A stretch of 64,000 nt of DNA from Candidatus Bathyarchaeota archaeon (GCA_026014745.1 JAOZHS010000002.1:62001-126000), one strand, 5' to 3'. Counted from the first letter of the stretch, positions 1 through 7,943 are shown. The notes: generated by a model not told the origin, from the sequence alone. A program made the numbers and translations.

Positions 1-465
1 GGTTACTGCCATACTGATGTTTGGGAAGTAGAGGTAGCCTAAGGTGGGGGCTGTTGTGACATCAATTAGTGTTGCGAAGATGGCTGCGCCTCCGTAGGTT
101 GCAAGTAGGGCTGGAAGGAAGGCAGCGATGCTTTTTCCAAGCAAGATTTCGCTATCGGATATTGGGGTTGCCAGTAGGGGTTCGAGGCTTTTTTCGACTT
201 TTTCGCCGATGATGCTGTAGGATGCGATGCCGCCCGAGATGAATATCACGCCTATTATGAAGAAGAACATGAAAGAGTTGATTACGCCTGGAAGCGCAAA
301 GTCTGGAATGCCCCCCGAGATGGTTTGCCCCAGCACGCCTAGGAACAGAGGAAATCCTATGCCTACCAAGACGGGAAATAGGATGGTTGAATAGAGGAGG
401 CTCTTTTTCTTTGAGTATGCCCCTAACTCTTTGCTTGCGATCGTCCAAACATTTTGAAAGTCCAT
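1..465 (-). CDS. ABC-2 type transporter permease (partial, C-terminus outside window)
   Basis: Membrane subunit of an ABC exporter working with the ATPase encoded 5 bp upstream. The frame read from ATG 465 is open to the window edge (155 codons). It begins MDFQNVWTIASKELGAYSKK, the usual cytoplasmic start of ABC-2 permeases. A long hydrophobic segment (about residues 24-46), a second one (about 64-84) and the ABC-2 type stretch GEKVEKSLEPLLATPISDSE (about 88-107) follow. The last of these is the coupling region seen in NatB/CcmB-like permeases. A longer reading frame on the same strand at 152-448 is only a shadow. The substrate cannot be told. Same-strand order with the ATPase implies one operon, controlled by the operator near 1401-1426. 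Confidence 0.85.
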   Translation of the reverse strand, partial: MDFQNVWTIASKELGAYSKKKSLLYSTILFPVLVGIGFPLFLGVLGQTISGGIPDFALPGVINSFMFFFIIGVIFISGGIASYSIIGEKVEKSLEPLLATPISDSEILLGKSIAAFLPALLATYGGAAIFATLIDVTTAPTLGYLYFPNISMAVT

Positions 466-470
466 GTTTT

Positions 471-1382
471 TCAACTCCGAACTAATTTTAGGTAAACATC
501 CTCTAAGGTCGGGGTGGTTTGTGTGACGGATTGGATGCGACCGCCTGCTTTGCTGATTGCATCCAAAATCTCTGGGTTTTCCTTTTCGGGGAGGCTGACA
601 GAGACGATTAGTTTGTTGCCGGATATCTCAATTTTCCACTGCCCCCGCTTGACTGCAGCGACAATAGTTTCGTTGATGTTTTCAAGCCCGATAACGGTTT
701 TTGTGCCCCAAAGCGACATTCGCAGATCTTCAGGAGTGCCCTCAGAGAGCAGATTGGTTTTGAGCACACCGACGCGGTCACAGATGCGTTGGGCTTCATC
801 AAGCAGATGAGTGTTTATGAATATGGTGCGTTTTTCTTTTTTGAGTTCTAAGATGAATTCGCGGACGGTTTTTGCTGCTTCGGGGTCGAGGTTGGCGGTG
901 GGTTCGTCGAGGAAGATTACTTGGGGGTCATGGATGAGGGCGCGGGCGATGGCGAGTTTTTGCTTCATGCCTTTGCTGAAGCTGCCTGCGGGTCGGTCTT
1001 TTTTCTCCCAGAGTCCAAGCATTGTTAGGTAGCGTTGGATGCGTTCTTGGCGTTGGGTTTCGGGTAGTTTGTAGATTTTTCCGTAGAAGTCGAGGTTTTT
1101 GTAGGCGCTTAAGTCTTCGTATAGGCCGACGTTTTCGGGTAGGAGGCCTGTGATTTTTCTGATTTTTTGTGTGTCTGCTTTGTTTCCTATTTCGTAGTCG
1201 CCTATTCGGGCGTTGCCGCTGGTTTTGCTTATGAGGCAGCAGAGCATGCGTATTGTGGTTGTTTTGCCTGCGCCGTTGGGGCCTAGGAAGCCGAAGACTT
1301 CGCCTTCTTTTATTTTTAGGGTGAGGTTGTTTACGGCGGTGGTGGTTTCGAATGTTTTTGTTAGGTTTTCTGTTTCTATCAC
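471..1382 (-). CDS. ABC transporter ATP-binding protein
   Basis: Cytoplasmic ATPase of the exporter. Walker A GPNGAGKTT lies near residue 35, the ABC signature SFSKGMKQK near 140, Walker B VIFLDEP near 155, and the H-loop histidine in INTHLLDEA near 190. The C-terminal about 90 residues form the extension typical of drug and lantibiotic-type exporters. Start choice: an upstream TTG at 1397 is possible, but the sequence GGAGG at 1395-1391 is a good Shine-Dalgarno site 8 nt before GTG 1382, giving a start MIETENLTKTF typical of the family. It is followed after 5 bp by the permease gene. A 19-bp operator lies between the TATA-like box (about 1431-1436) and the start. Confidence 0.9.
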   Translation of the reverse strand: MIETENLTKTFETTTAVNNLTLKIKEGEVFGFLGPNGAGKTTTIRMLCCLISKTSGNARIGDYEIGNKADTQKIRKITGLLPENVGLYEDLSAYKNLDFYGKIYKLPETQRQERIQRYLTMLGLWEKKDRPAGSFSKGMKQKLAIARALIHDPQVIFLDEPTANLDPEAAKTVREFILELKKEKRTIFINTHLLDEAQRICDRVGVLKTNLLSEGTPEDLRMSLWGTKTVIGLENINETIVAAVKRGQWKIEISGNKLIVSVSLPEKENPEILDAISKAGGRIQSVTQTTPTLEDVYLKLVRS

Positions 1383-1400
1383 ACACACTTCCTCCAAACA

Positions 1401-1426
1401 TTTACCAAAATACAGTAAACATTTAC
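1401..1426 (-). promoter_or_regulatory. Operator of the ABC exporter operon (TTTAC-N9-GTAAA)
   Basis: Plus-strand positions 1401-1419 read TTTAC, nine bases, GTAAA, followed by another TTTAC at 1422-1426, giving three half-sites. The 19-bp site matches the one at 2733-2751, in front of the HTH regulator gene, at 18 of 19 bases. It lies just downstream of a TATA-like TTTAA (about 1431-1436, minus strand), at the expected transcription start, so repression by the HTH protein is the simplest reading (inference). Confidence 0.65.
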
Positions 1427-1443
1427 TAGCTTAAATGCTTTGT

Positions 1444-1490
1444 GATAAAACAAAAAAATAGATAAAACAAAAACAACAAAAAAATAGAAA
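1444..1490 (-). terminator. T-rich terminator after the PH-domain gene
   Basis: On the minus strand the 47 bases after the stop codon at 1491 contain several runs of five to seven T (for example opposite 1447-1456 and 1480-1486). Archaeal RNA polymerase stops at such oligo-T tracts. No hairpin is evident. Confidence 0.5.
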
Positions 1491-2207
1491 CTACAACTTC
1501 TGACGAAGCAAATCCCGAATCTCCCGAAGAGTCACCAAAATATCATCATCCAACCCCTCCAACTTCGGAACAGGCTCCTCAGTAGGATAAACAACCTCCG
1601 TACCCGTAACATAAGGCTCCCTAAACTTCCTAAGCTCCCTCAAAATGAAATCCCGCACCTCTTCATAGAAAACAATGCCATTGAGGTTCTCCTCAGGACC
1701 CTTCTGCGCACCCGAGTACCCGGCAGTTTCAATATGAACTGACCCGATCCTGAAGAGCCTATCGAAGGGACCTGCTTGGCTGGAGATGTTGGTTATGGTT
1801 CGGAAGGGGACATGTCGTCGAGTAACGGTGAAGATGCCTCGTTTGGAGTAGATTTCGGGCATGGTGTCGCCGGATTCTGCTTTCACGGAATACTCGATGC
1901 TTTTAACGTAATAGGGTAGCAAGATTAGAGTTGGAATAAACCACGCAAGATTAGTTATCAGATTCCAGAGGTTAACAGGAGCCCAGTAGTCATTGATTAA
2001 CTGCATCATGCTGGGGCTGGCAGGGTCTAAGGCAGCCATCGCAGCAACGAAGATGAAAGACAGAAGCACCACTACGAAAGAGAACAGGAAAACTATGACG
2101 CTTTTAATTATCAGCTTGTAGAGTAAGGCTTTTGAGGGTTTGAAGAGGGTTCCGCTTGTGATGGATTTAGTAGGTGGTCTAATGATTGTTTCAACGTTTT
2201 TTCCCAA
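1491..2207 (-). CDS. Membrane protein with bacterial PH domain (bPH2/DUF304-like)
   Basis: Predicted membrane protein of about 238 residues. Two hydrophobic segments (about residues 28-56 and 75-100) precede a bPH2-like domain that contains the hallmark stretch TVTRRHVPFRTITNIS followed by GPFDRLFRIGSVHIETAG. This family (YdbS/YdbT-like) is membrane-associated and of unclear function. A conserved C-terminal region rich in charged residues ends in a short helix, LREIRDLLRQK. Start choice: TTG 2207, because GGAGGTGA (2220-2213) sits 8 nt before it and overlaps the end of the HTH gene, whose stop is one base upstream. The two genes are therefore translationally coupled. Confidence 0.8.
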   Translation of the reverse strand: MGKNVETIIRPPTKSITSGTLFKPSKALLYKLIIKSVIVFLFSFVVVLLSFIFVAAMAALDPASPSMMQLINDYWAPVNLWNLITNLAWFIPTLILLPYYVKSIEYSVKAESGDTMPEIYSKRGIFTVTRRHVPFRTITNISSQAGPFDRLFRIGSVHIETAGYSGAQKGPEENLNGIVFYEEVRDFILRELRKFREPYVTGTEVVYPTEEPVPKLEGLDDDILVTLREIRDLLRQKL

Positions 2208-2208
2208 A

Positions 2209-2715
2209 CTATTCACCTCCCTTCCGCTTGTATCGGGGCGTCTCTTTAGCTGCAAGTTTGTTGAAAATGGCGATTGATTGTTTGGTCATGCATAGCTGCT
2301 TTTCGTCAGGCCTCAGGGTGAGGTCGTACTCTTGGATTATGGTGTCGAGGGTTTCTTGGCAGTCTTTTTCTTTGGGGCATTGTGGGCAGAGTTTTCCGCC
2401 GTAGGAGTCGTGGGCGTACCAGATTATGATTCCGAGTTTTTCGGTGTAGACTATGTAGACTTGGCTGCTGGTTTGGTAGTCGAAGCCTATTAGGAGTCCT
2501 TTGTAGTCGAGTAGGGTTTCGATGTCGAGGCGGTGGCTGTTGGCGTGTTCTTTGAGGGTTTTGGCGATTTTTTCTCGGGCGCGGTTTAGGACGCGGGATA
2601 CGTAGGCGGGGGTCCATTGTTGGGTTTGGTGTTCTTCGGCGATTGTGCTTGTGTTTTTGCCTTTTTGGAATTCTTGCCACACTATTGATTCGTCGGTTGA
2701 GAGTAGTGTTGCCAT
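2209..2715 (-). CDS. HTH transcriptional regulator with C-terminal Cys cluster
   Basis: DNA-binding protein of about 168 residues. The N-terminal part (about 8-60) has a sigma-70 region 4/LuxR-like helix-turn-helix: STDESIVWQEFQKGKNTSTI, then PAYVSRVLNRAREKIAKTL. The C-terminal half contains CPQCPKEKDC, a possible metal or redox site, in GGKLCPQCPKEKDCQETLD. ATG 2715 is chosen; a GTG at 2724 would add three residues. It is the first gene of an operon with the PH-domain gene. Its promoter carries the same operator as the ABC exporter, so autoregulation and control of the exporter are likely (inference). The ligand is unknown. Confidence 0.75.
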   Translation of the reverse strand: MATLLSTDESIVWQEFQKGKNTSTIAEEHQTQQWTPAYVSRVLNRAREKIAKTLKEHANSHRLDIETLLDYKGLLIGFDYQTSSQVYIVYTEKLGIIIWYAHDSYGGKLCPQCPKEKDCQETLDTIIQEYDLTLRPDEKQLCMTKQSIAIFNKLAAKETPRYKRKGGE

Positions 2716-2732
2716 TTCGCACACTTCAATTA

Positions 2733-2751
2733 TTTACCAAAATATAGTAAA
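2733..2751 (-). promoter_or_regulatory. Operator in front of the HTH regulator gene
   Basis: TTTAC at 2733-2737 and GTAAA at 2747-2751 with a 9-bp spacer, one mismatch from the operator at 1401-1419. A TATA-like CTTTAAAGC is at 2759-2767, so the site lies over the expected transcription start, as at the ABC operon. Confidence 0.65.
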
Positions 2752-2884
2752 GATTTCGCTTTAAAGCTTTCGGAGTCACCGCAGCAAGCAACAGTTACTG
2801 ATATATTGAGACTTAACATAACAGTTAATACAACGGAAAACAATACATTACATATCCTCAACCAAACAAGAGGCAGGAGGGTAA

Positions 2885-3118
2885 ACAACGAACAGATTCA
2901 TAAAATACAACAAATACTACCGCCTAGCCATAATCTGCTCAGTCATCGCCTTAGCCCCAATCATCTGGGCAATCATCGCCACAACCGCCTTTGCCGGATC
3001 AACCATAGCCACAATCAGCTTATTCTTCGTTCCAACCGCCATAGCCATAGCAGTCATCTTAGCGTTAAACTTCTGGTACGAAGGAGAAGACCGCCGAATA
3101 GGACTACGTAGAGCATAA
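2885..3118 (+). CDS. Small two-helix membrane protein, start codon unclear
   Basis: The plus frame from 2885 (just after a TAA) to the TAA at 3116 encodes 77 residues. Two strongly hydrophobic segments are followed by a charged tail, NFWYEGEDRRIGLRRA. Codon choice (GCC, ATC, ACC) matches the neighbouring genes, and hydrophobicity is far more regular than in the overlapping minus-strand frame, so this frame is the real one. No ATG, GTG or TTG occurs in frame. A strong GGAGGG (2876-2881) precedes it, and candidates are ACG 2888 or ATA 2900, or the N-terminus has been frameshifted. No family recognised. Confidence 0.5.
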   Translation, partial: TTNRFIKYNKYYRLAIICSVIALAPIIWAIIATTAFAGSTIATISLFFVPTAIAIAVILALNFWYEGEDRRIGLRRA

Positions 3119-3166
3119 AATAAATCGTTATGTGCTTCTTTTTGCAGCCAAAAGTTGTTGCGAAGA

Positions 3167-3186
3167 TAGTCAAGAATCCTTGACGA
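3167..3186 (+). promoter_or_regulatory. TAGTCAA-N6-TTGACKA regulatory site before secreted-protein gene
   Basis: TAGTCAA, GAATCC, TTGACGA at 3167-3186; the core GTCAAG-AATC-CTTGAC (3169-3184) is a perfect palindrome. A TATA-like CACATAAAC follows at 3191-3199, about 30 nt before the start codon. The same site occurs before three other surface-protein units, at 37351-37393, 51492-51546 and 58643-58685. Confidence 0.7.
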
Positions 3187-3229
3187 AAAAGCACATAAAC
3201 ACATCACAGGCTATAGCACTTTGATAAGC

Positions 3230-4417
3230 ATGAAGCGGGTACTTGTTGTTCAGCTTATTGCTTTGTTACTTTTACTAACAATAGCTGCGTCTTCAGCCCA
3301 AATCGCCGTCACAGCATCGTCGCCATCGTGGTCTAAAGAAAACAAGGCATTAGAGGCTAAAGCACTCCAATTTCTCAAGGACGTTGCAAACATTAACGTC
3401 TCAAGCTACCATAAATTTGTGCGAGTAAGCAATGAGGCACCCGTACCTCTACCGATGACGGGAAAAATGTTTCACTTTAACCTAACAACACGCGGCAGTC
3501 AAGTGGATGCAAGGGTATTTTTTAGAGGGGGCACACTTTTTTTGAGCGCAATCTATCCTGTAAAAGGGTCCATAATCCAATATGAACCGACACCTCAAGA
3601 CAGCTCAGCGATTGTTAAAAAAACCTTAACACGATTACAGGAGTTTTCAGACAAGGATTATCTGTCAACTTTTCAAAGCATGCTTAGCCAAACAGCAACA
3701 ATAGAACCTTCAGAGGTATCGAACGCTAATTGGACTCAAAAAATAGCGATGGAACACGATTCGATGGGTAATATTACTACAATAGCGTGGGAACCTTATG
3801 CAAATGGGCTCAGCTACCCCCAAAATCAACTCTATCTTGAATTTACGGAGGGGCAACTTACGCATTATGGCGATTTCTTGGGAGTTTATAAATTCGGTAA
3901 CTTGGAGCTTAAAGTCTCAGAGGCACAGGCAATTCAAATAGCCTTTGAACGTACACGTAACTATTCCTATACTGACAAGGGAGTGACCGCGTCTAACTTT
4001 ACTGTGCTATTACAATATGCCAAGGCAACTGCATACTTATCAGCCAGAGAAAACAACACACTCTACCCCTACTGGAATATCATGCTGCCCCTAGATAGAA
4101 TGTATCCGGGCGGAGTAACTTTTTTCCATGTTTTAATGTGGGCGGACACTGGCGAGATAATGTTTTTCTCGCCTATGGGCTTTTTTGGCGAAACTGACGA
4201 TGGCACTGTTCCTTCTGCGTCACCGCAGCAGACACCCACAGCCGACGCAGCCACACCCATTGCAGGTAGAGACGTAGGGAACCGCACGTTAATGACAACT
4301 GGCTTGATGATTTTCTCCGCAATACTAGCTGTAACCATAGTTGCGGGTTTGGTTTTCTATAAGCAGCGTAAAGGTTGGCGGGCCCGACGGGAATTGAACC
4401 CGCGACCTAAGGATTAA
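3230..4417 (+). CDS. Secreted, C-terminally anchored protein with PepSY-like ectodomain end
   Basis: Surface protein of about 395 residues of unknown function. It has a signal peptide (MKRVLVVQLIALLLLLTIAA), a long ectodomain with several N-glycosylation sequons, a short Thr/Pro/Ala linker (about 330-350), and a transmembrane helix (about 358-380) with basic residues after it. The region YPYWNIMLPLDRMYPGG ... MWADTGEI (about 280-310) resembles YWYIILRLDKVYAGG ... LFADTGDV of the membrane-anchored regulator at 50054-51349, suggesting a shared domain. ATG 3230 is preferred to TTG 3221. The reading frame does not stop after the membrane helix but runs 14 codons into the opposite-strand tRNA-Lys gene. 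The TAGTCAA site is upstream. Confidence 0.8.
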   Translation: MKRVLVVQLIALLLLLTIAASSAQIAVTASSPSWSKENKALEAKALQFLKDVANINVSSYHKFVRVSNEAPVPLPMTGKMFHFNLTTRGSQVDARVFFRGGTLFLSAIYPVKGSIIQYEPTPQDSSAIVKKTLTRLQEFSDKDYLSTFQSMLSQTATIEPSEVSNANWTQKIAMEHDSMGNITTIAWEPYANGLSYPQNQLYLEFTEGQLTHYGDFLGVYKFGNLELKVSEAQAIQIAFERTRNYSYTDKGVTASNFTVLLQYAKATAYLSARENNTLYPYWNIMLPLDRMYPGGVTFFHVLMWADTGEIMFFSPMGFFGETDDGTVPSASPQQTPTADAATPIAGRDVGNRTLMTTGLMIFSAILAVTIVAGLVFYKQRKGWRARRELNPRPKD

Positions 4418-4453
4418 GAGTCCTCCGCTCTAGCCTGACTGAGCCACGGGCCC
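4376..4453 (-). tRNA. tRNA-Lys (CTT), CCA encoded
   Basis: Read on the minus strand from 4453: acceptor GGGCCCG pairs with CGGGCCC near 4386-4380, D-arm GCTC...GAGC, anticodon loop CTCTTAA (anticodon CTT), T-arm CGGG-TTCAATT-CCCG, discriminator G, and encoded CCA at 4378-4376. All four arms fold, and no intron is seen. A TATA-like TTTTTAAAAG lies opposite 4464-4473. The 3' half overlaps the end of the convergent secreted-protein gene. Confidence 0.95.
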
Positions 4454-4571
4454 ACATAGTGTGCTTTTAAAAAGGGTTCCATTGAGAAATATAGAGCTTA
4501 CGGTAGTGTTGTTGCAGCCTGATGCAGCCAAACCATATAACCGCCCCCGCCTAAGGTGTTTTGGCGTTTTT

Positions 4572-5498
4572 ATGGCTAATTTGTTAGGCGAAGTCTACAT
4601 CACAAAAACCACCAACCGCGCCAAAGGCGTAGCAGCCCTCACAGGCAAGTTTGATTTAGCGGATTATCGAGGCAAAAAAGTCGCCCTAAAAGCCAACTTC
4701 AACAGCGCCGACCCCTTTCCCGCCTCAACCCACCTTGACACCCTCCGCACCCTCATCAACATCCTCAAAGCCGCTGGCGCAGAATCAATCACGCTGGCAG
4801 AACGCAGCGGCATGGGCAACACCCGAAACGTACTCGAACACATGGGCATCTTGGCGTTAGCCTCTGAGTTGGGCTTTGAAGTGGTTGTTTTAGATGAGTT
4901 GGAACGTGACGGCTGGATAAAATATGAACGAGACGACACCCATTGGCTTCGAGGCTTCTACCTTGCCCGAGTCTTTCATGATGCCGACAAAATCGTGCAA
5001 ACCTGTTGCCTTAAAACTCACCGTTTCGGCGGCAACTTCACGCTCTCCTTGAAGAATTCGGTGGGGATGGTGGCTAAGAGGGTGCCGGGCGGCTTGTTTG
5101 ATTACATGTGGGAGCTACATGGGTCGCCGTTTCAGCGGCAAATGATTACTGAAATCAACAACTACTACACCCTCGACTTCGCAATCATGGACGGCATTAA
5201 AGCCTTCATATCAGGCGGACCCGAAAGCGGCGGTCTTGTGGAGCCTGGCGTCATGTTGGCGAGTCGCGACAGGGTAGCGCTGGATGCTGTGGGGGTTGCG
5301 TTGCTCAAACTCTATGGTGCCAAAGGCAAAATAGGCGACGAAGGTGTGTTTGAGCAGGACCAGCTAAAGCGAGCCGCACAGTTGGGGTTTGGCGTGCAAT
5401 CAGCCCAGCAAATCCATCTAACAGCGCTAAACGCTGAGGCAAAACCCGATGTTGAGCGCATCGAAGCCGTTTTGAAGGGTCAAGTTGCCATGCATTGA
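4572..5498 (+). CDS. DUF362 domain-containing protein
   Basis: About 308 residues, one DUF362 domain over most of the length. Recognisable parts are VALKANFNSADPFPASTH near the start, LAERSGMGNTRNVLEHMGI, a central CCLKTHRFGGNFTLSLKNSVG, and the C-terminal MDGIKAFISGGPESGGLVEPG with ASRDRVALDAVGVALL. DUF362 proteins are often found with ferredoxins; this one lacks a 4Fe-4S cluster motif, and the reaction is unknown. ATG 4572 is preferred over the upstream in-frame codon at 4461 because the family begins here and a TATA-like CATATAA (about 4532-4538) lies about 35 nt upstream. It is transcribed divergently from tRNA-Lys. Confidence 0.85.
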   Translation: MANLLGEVYITKTTNRAKGVAALTGKFDLADYRGKKVALKANFNSADPFPASTHLDTLRTLINILKAAGAESITLAERSGMGNTRNVLEHMGILALASELGFEVVVLDELERDGWIKYERDDTHWLRGFYLARVFHDADKIVQTCCLKTHRFGGNFTLSLKNSVGMVAKRVPGGLFDYMWELHGSPFQRQMITEINNYYTLDFAIMDGIKAFISGGPESGGLVEPGVMLASRDRVALDAVGVALLKLYGAKGKIGDEGVFEQDQLKRAAQLGFGVQSAQQIHLTALNAEAKPDVERIEAVLKGQVAMH

Positions 5499-5550
5499 AC
5501 AGCTCAGCGAAGGCTTATTAGCGTAGAATTTTACTCGAAGGTGGAAGCCT

Positions 5551-6015
5551 ATGAATCCAGCTGAAAAAATTGTTTTTGAACCCATCGGCTACGTGAAAAC
5601 CGCGGCAGTCGGCGACGAAGTCAAAGACCGAACAAACCGTGCCCAAATCATCCTCAAATCCGAATATGTCGAGGCTCTATCAGGCATAACTGAGTTCTCG
5701 CACATTTACGTCCTCTTCTTTCTAAACCAAGTCACACCCCAACAGCGCAAAACCCAAAAGGTCTATCCACGCGGCCGACGTGACATGCCCCTGACGGGCA
5801 TCTTTGCAACCCGCACCATGATGCGCCCCAACCCCATCGGCATAACTGTTGTCGAACTCCAAAAAGTGGAAGGCACAACTTTGACGGTTAAGGGCTTAGA
5901 CGCTTATGATGGCACGCCTGTTCTAGACATTAAGCCCTATGACACTTGGGACGATCTGCAAAATGTCCGTGTTGCGGGGTGGTGGAAAAAACTCGCAGAA
6001 GAAAACCTAAAGTAA
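5551..6015 (+). CDS. trmO: tRNA (N6-threonylcarbamoyladenosine37-N6)-methyltransferase TrmO
   Basis: SAM-dependent beta-barrel methyltransferase (TsaA/VirR family, UPF0066) that methylates t6A37 in tRNA-Thr. In 154 residues the family landmarks appear in order: FEPIGYVKT at the start, YVEALSGITEFSHIYVLFF (about 38-56), RGRRDMPLTGIFATRTMMRPNPIG (about 73-96, the SAM-binding region), and GLDAYDGTPVLDIKPY (about 113-128). A purine-rich GAAGGTGG precedes ATG 5551. The 3' end overlaps the convergent 6007-6507 gene by 9 bp. Confidence 0.9.
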   Translation: MNPAEKIVFEPIGYVKTAAVGDEVKDRTNRAQIILKSEYVEALSGITEFSHIYVLFFLNQVTPQQRKTQKVYPRGRRDMPLTGIFATRTMMRPNPIGITVVELQKVEGTTLTVKGLDAYDGTPVLDIKPYDTWDDLQNVRVAGWWKKLAEENLK

Positions 6016-6507
6016 CTCTGCCACGCCGTAACGGTCGTCGAGTGCTTTAAGGAGGGCTCTTCTTAGGTCTTCGCCATGCAACTCGGAGGCTTTAAATCCG
6101 CCGACTTCAGCCGCCAACTCAGAGTCATCAAGAACCTGAGCCAACCAGTTCTCGAAATCGCCGCGGTAGAGGTGGAATTCTAATGAGTCTGAGGTGACCT
6201 GTCGCAGTAACCTGTAGAACTCCTCGAGCGATTGCGCGCTAAAACCGAGGGGTTTGTCAATGTCAACGTAGAATTGAAAAGCTTTCTCAGGGGGGATGTT
6301 GATGGCGAGTTTGAGGGCGTTTTTGCCTTTTTCTGTTAAGCCGTATCCTGCGCCGACTTTTCGTAGGAAGCCTTTGTGGGCAAGTTCCTGCACTTCGCTG
6401 ATGGCTTGGTTGGGTTCTAGGTTTACGGCTTGTGCGAACATGTTTATGTCCATACGGTTGGTGGCTTCATTCATGGTTTTTAGAATTCGGATTTGTTCGT
6501 CGTTCAA
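6007..6507 (-). CDS. Winged-helix protein with DUF5752-like C-terminal domain
   Basis: About 166 residues. The N-terminal wHTH (about 1-70) reads LNDEQIRILKTMNEATNRMD, then FAQAVNLEPNQAISEVQELAHKG and the wing GYGLTEKGKNAL. The C-terminal domain, FQFYVDIDKPLGFSAQSLEEF ... EFHLYRGDFENWLAQVLDDSELA, resembles DUF5752, a small archaeal domain of unknown function. TTG 6507 is chosen: GAGG lies 9-10 nt upstream, and a TATA-like ATTTAAAT (about 6546-6553) would start transcription near 6522, so the longer frame to 6591 would lie upstream of the transcript. Likely a DNA-binding regulator; target unknown. Confidence 0.7.
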   Translation of the reverse strand: MNDEQIRILKTMNEATNRMDINMFAQAVNLEPNQAISEVQELAHKGFLRKVGAGYGLTEKGKNALKLAINIPPEKAFQFYVDIDKPLGFSAQSLEEFYRLLRQVTSDSLEFHLYRGDFENWLAQVLDDSELAAEVGGFKASELHGEDLRRALLKALDDRYGVAELL

Positions 6508-6692
6508 GAAAAACGCCTCAATCAGGTAATTGAATAGTGCAGCGAAATTTAAATGTGTTAAGAAACCAACGCGGCAAAAATAATAGGTCATCTTTTAATG
6601 GATGCTTAAAACCTAAGATAGCGTTTGTAAAAAAATGCGACACACTTTTCCGCTATTATCCGTTAAAATTTTATATTTAATTAATTAAACGA

Positions 6693-7943
6693 ATGTATAT
6701 GCGTCAGAAAGTTAGCTCTGCTTTGTTTTGTGGATTTTGTATCCTTATGCTTTTTTTCGCTGATGCTAGCTCAACCATTGTGCCATCAGAGGATAGTTGG
6801 ACTCAAAAAACATCTATGCCTCAGGGCGGAGCCGTTTATGGAGCTGTAGTTATTAAAGAGAAAATTTATGCATTTGGCGGTTATTTCTATCGAGACTACA
6901 AATATTTTGGTGACCCTAATTCAACTGCTGACCCAGCTTTTAGTACTTGTGGGGAATATGACCCAACAACAGATAAGTGGACCGTTAAATCTGCTATGCC
7001 TACAAAACGTATCAACTTTGCAGCAGTTGCATATCAGAATAGAGTTTACATTATAGGCGGTCAAACATTCGGATTATCGACCGCTTTAGACACTGTTGAA
7101 ATTTATGATCCTGCCACGGATAAGTGGTCTGAAGCGGCGCCTCTAAACTCACCTCTCACAAATGTGCAAGCCTTTGTTGTTGACGATAAAATCTTTCTTC
7201 TGGGTGGGACTAGCGCGAGTTTGCAGATTTATGATCCGCAATTAGATTCTTGGTCTATAGGTGCCAGCAGTCCAGTTACGGTTAGTAAATTTGCTTCGGT
7301 AGCATTAGATGGCAAATTGTATGTTATTGGTGGGACAGAGCAATATTCTGAACCAAGCGGGCATGGTGGACGTCGGGTATATGATCGAGCGGTTAATGCT
7401 ACTCAGATTTATGATCCAACAACGGGTAACTGGACGCTTGGGCCTCCTCTGCCTCGACCTGTTTTTACCGCTGTTGCTGGTGCAACAACTGGGCAGATGG
7501 CGCCTAAAGGGATCTATGTTTTGGATACGAATGGTCCTTATTTTATCCAAGTTTTGGATTTTAAAAGCCAGAGTTGGACCAATGGCACGTCCATGCCCAC
7601 AAGCCCTTTAACGGCTGTCGTTGTTGTGTTTAACGATAGGCTGTATGTTATTGGAGGAATTTACAAAGAATTATATGTGACAAACCCTCTTGCTGATCCG
7701 ATGGATAATCCGCCGCCTCCCTTCCTAGCGGTTAATTATGAGTATGTTCCTTTTGGGTTTGGTAACTTTAATCCAATCCCTACCCTAACGCCCGTTCCTC
7801 CGACTGTTACGCCTACGCCCACCCCTAACACTTTGAGTACAATTTCAATAATCGCCATAGGTGCCGTTGTCGCCCTAATTATCGTTATAGTTACCGTTTT
7901 GATTATCAAAAGAGGAAACATTCGAATGCATGCATATCGGTAA
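6693..7943 (+). CDS. Kelch-repeat surface protein, signal peptide and C-terminal anchor
   Basis: About 416 residues. An N-terminal signal peptide (about 1-26) is followed by six kelch motifs, each with the pattern W..., hydrophobic strand, then YxxGG (for example KIYAFGG, RVYIIGG, KIFLLGG, KLYVIGG, RLYVIGG). These should form a six-bladed beta-propeller for binding. Then come a Pro/Thr-rich spacer, PTLTPVPPTVTPTPTP, and a transmembrane helix (about 385-407) with a basic tail, so the propeller is displayed outside the cell. TATA-like TTTTATATTTAA lies at about 6667-6678. Start ATG 6693 or 6699. The ligand is unknown. Confidence 0.85.
   Translation: MYMRQKVSSALFCGFCILMLFFADASSTIVPSEDSWTQKTSMPQGGAVYGAVVIKEKIYAFGGYFYRDYKYFGDPNSTADPAFSTCGEYDPTTDKWTVKSAMPTKRINFAAVAYQNRVYIIGGQTFGLSTALDTVEIYDPATDKWSEAAPLNSPLTNVQAFVVDDKIFLLGGTSASLQIYDPQLDSWSIGASSPVTVSKFASVALDGKLYVIGGTEQYSEPSGHGGRRVYDRAVNATQIYDPTTGNWTLGPPLPRPVFTAVAGATTGQMAPKGIYVLDTNGPYFIQVLDFKSQSWTNGTSMPTSPLTAVVVVFNDRLYVIGGIYKELYVTNPLADPMDNPPPPFLAVNYEYVPFGFGNFNPIPTLTPVPPTVTPTPTPNTLSTISIIAIGAVVALIIVIVTVLIIKRGNIRMHAYR

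Noticed and set aside
928-1401. Second minus-strand frame over the ABC ATPase gene
   Set aside because: Arg/Pro/His-rich shadow frame without any motif; the Walker and signature motifs are in the 471-1382 frame.
2917-3207. Minus-strand ORF of 96 codons
   Set aside because: Shadow of the plus-strand two-helix ORF at 2885-3118, which has better codon use and hydrophobicity; the Ala/Met-rich sequence is a mirror of GCC/ATC codons.
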